In this document: in pieces, positions 63,712 to 64,000 of the stretch
Numbering within the stretch: position 1 is the stretch's first letter
Layout: every line of letters starts with the position of its first letter
Assembly (NCBI RefSeq): GCF_004341395.1
Contig: NZ_SLXT01000010.1
Span: 1-64,000, forward strand
Direction: 5' to 3'
Length of the DNA stretch: 64,000 nucleotides
Source: Heliophilum fasciatum
GTDB taxonomy: Bacteria; Bacillota; Desulfitobacteriia; Heliobacteriales; Heliobacteriaceae
Program-made: the position numbers and the translations under genes
The notes under the pieces: model-generated
Told to the model about the DNA's origin: nothing
What the model saw: only the letters and a program-made list of their open reading frames with translations
The model's database searches: none

Positions 63712-64000
63712 ACCAGTGGGGCGATAAACGCTATCACAGTTGGAACGACCATCTTCGAAAGCACTTTGGGCAAAAAGTTGTCAAAGTTTCCTTAAATGCC
63801 GGCCTTACTTGTCCCAACCGTGACGGTACGGTAGGTACCGGCGGTTGCATCTTTTGTTGTCCCCAAGGGTCGGGCGCTTGCGCCGGTGATCCGGCCGAGT
63901 CGATTCGCCGGCAATTTGCCCAGATCGGGGCCAAACTCAAGAGCAAGTGGTCGACGAACCTGCATATTGCTTATTTTCAAGCTTTTTCGAATACCTATGG
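63708..64000 (+). CDS. YhcC-type radical SAM protein (TIGR01212 family), 5' part
   Basis: The frame starts at 63708 with MNQWGDKRYHSWNDHLR and runs off the window, so only 97 residues are visible. It carries the family cysteine motif CPNRDGTVGTGGCIFC (about residues 34-49), the unusual long-spaced cluster motif of the YhcC/TIGR01212 group. Function in the family is unknown. AAAGGAG lies upstream and the start overlaps the Gate gene as ATGA, so it is likely in the same operon. Confidence 0.88.
   Translation, partial: MNQWGDKRYHSWNDHLRKHFGQKVVKVSLNAGLTCPNRDGTVGTGGCIFCCPQGSGACAGDPAESIRRQFAQIGAKLKSKWSTNLHIAYFQAFSNTY

Overview
This 64 kb window is a densely packed, mostly plus-strand chromosomal stretch of a Gram-positive, endospore-forming, probably anaerobic Clostridia-type bacterium with roughly balanced base composition. 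The evidence is Firmicutes gene order (ruvC-ruvA-ruvB ... queA-tgt-yajC-secD-secF-recJ-relA ... hisS-aspS-tcdA ... iscR-nifS-iscU-mnmA ... alaS-ireB-ruvX-yrzB-mltG-U32), sporulation-type genes (BofC-like, SpoIID-like, Spo0E-like, SigI, AbrB), IscR/NifS/IscU without hscBA, and strong Shine-Dalgarno sites with frequent GTG/TTG starts. A 46-residue, Trp-rich, two-histidine single-helix protein at 44034-44174 (minus) resembles what I would expect of the heliobacterial reaction-centre subunit PshX. This points tentatively to a heliobacterium. No pigment genes are present to confirm it.

Layout. 1-334: 3' end of a 23S rRNA gene, then initiator tRNA-Met, with no 5S rRNA between them. 335-2460: an isolated 54-aa unknown gene, yebC, and a divergent Lrp/AsnC regulator. 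2460-11700: BofC-like gene, Holliday-junction genes ruvCAB, queuosine genes queH, queA and tgt, a SigI sigma factor with a stand-alone RsgI-type anti-sigma domain, a SpoIID-like protein, yajC, and a Spo0E-like phosphatase. 11700-25670: secDF, recJ, relA, a metallo-hydrolase, hemZ, hisS, aspS, tcdA, a CsoR-family regulator with a visible operator, and thioredoxin. 25764-32300: a two-protein phosphorelay (PAS/GAF kinase with HPt, then REC-PAS-GGDEF-degenerate EAL) and an orphan radical-SAM DNA-repair-type protein. 32300-44000: the Fe-S/tRNA thiolation operon (iscR-nifS-iscU-mnmA), a PRC-barrel/zinc-ribbon/permease group, and alaS-ireB-ruvX-yrzB-mltG-U32. 44000-46950: PshX-like gene, AbrB, CBS protein, nitroreductase, and a soluble diacid-sensor/chemoreceptor. 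46946-53836: a five-gene block of poorly characterised proteins (all-helical protein, SNF2 helicase, 59-aa basic protein, NYN-LOTUS putative RNase, long coiled-coil protein). This is the least explained part of the window. 53890-62415: tatA (minus), a TrpR-like regulator, then the complete colinear histidine operon hisZGDCBHAF-IE. 62599-64000: two nucleoside-recognition (Gate) membrane proteins and the start of a YhcC-type radical SAM gene cut by the window edge.

Functionally the window is mostly housekeeping: DNA repair, tRNA charging and modification, Sec/Tat export, Fe-S assembly and histidine synthesis. Regulatory and sporulation genes are interspersed. I saw no insertion sequence, prophage, CRISPR array, T-box or riboswitch. 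The best candidates for new biology are the PshX-like mini-gene, the SigI/mini-RsgI pair, the SNF2-NYN-coiled-coil cluster, the split phosphorelay, and the CsoR-like regulator lacking its copper-ligand histidine.
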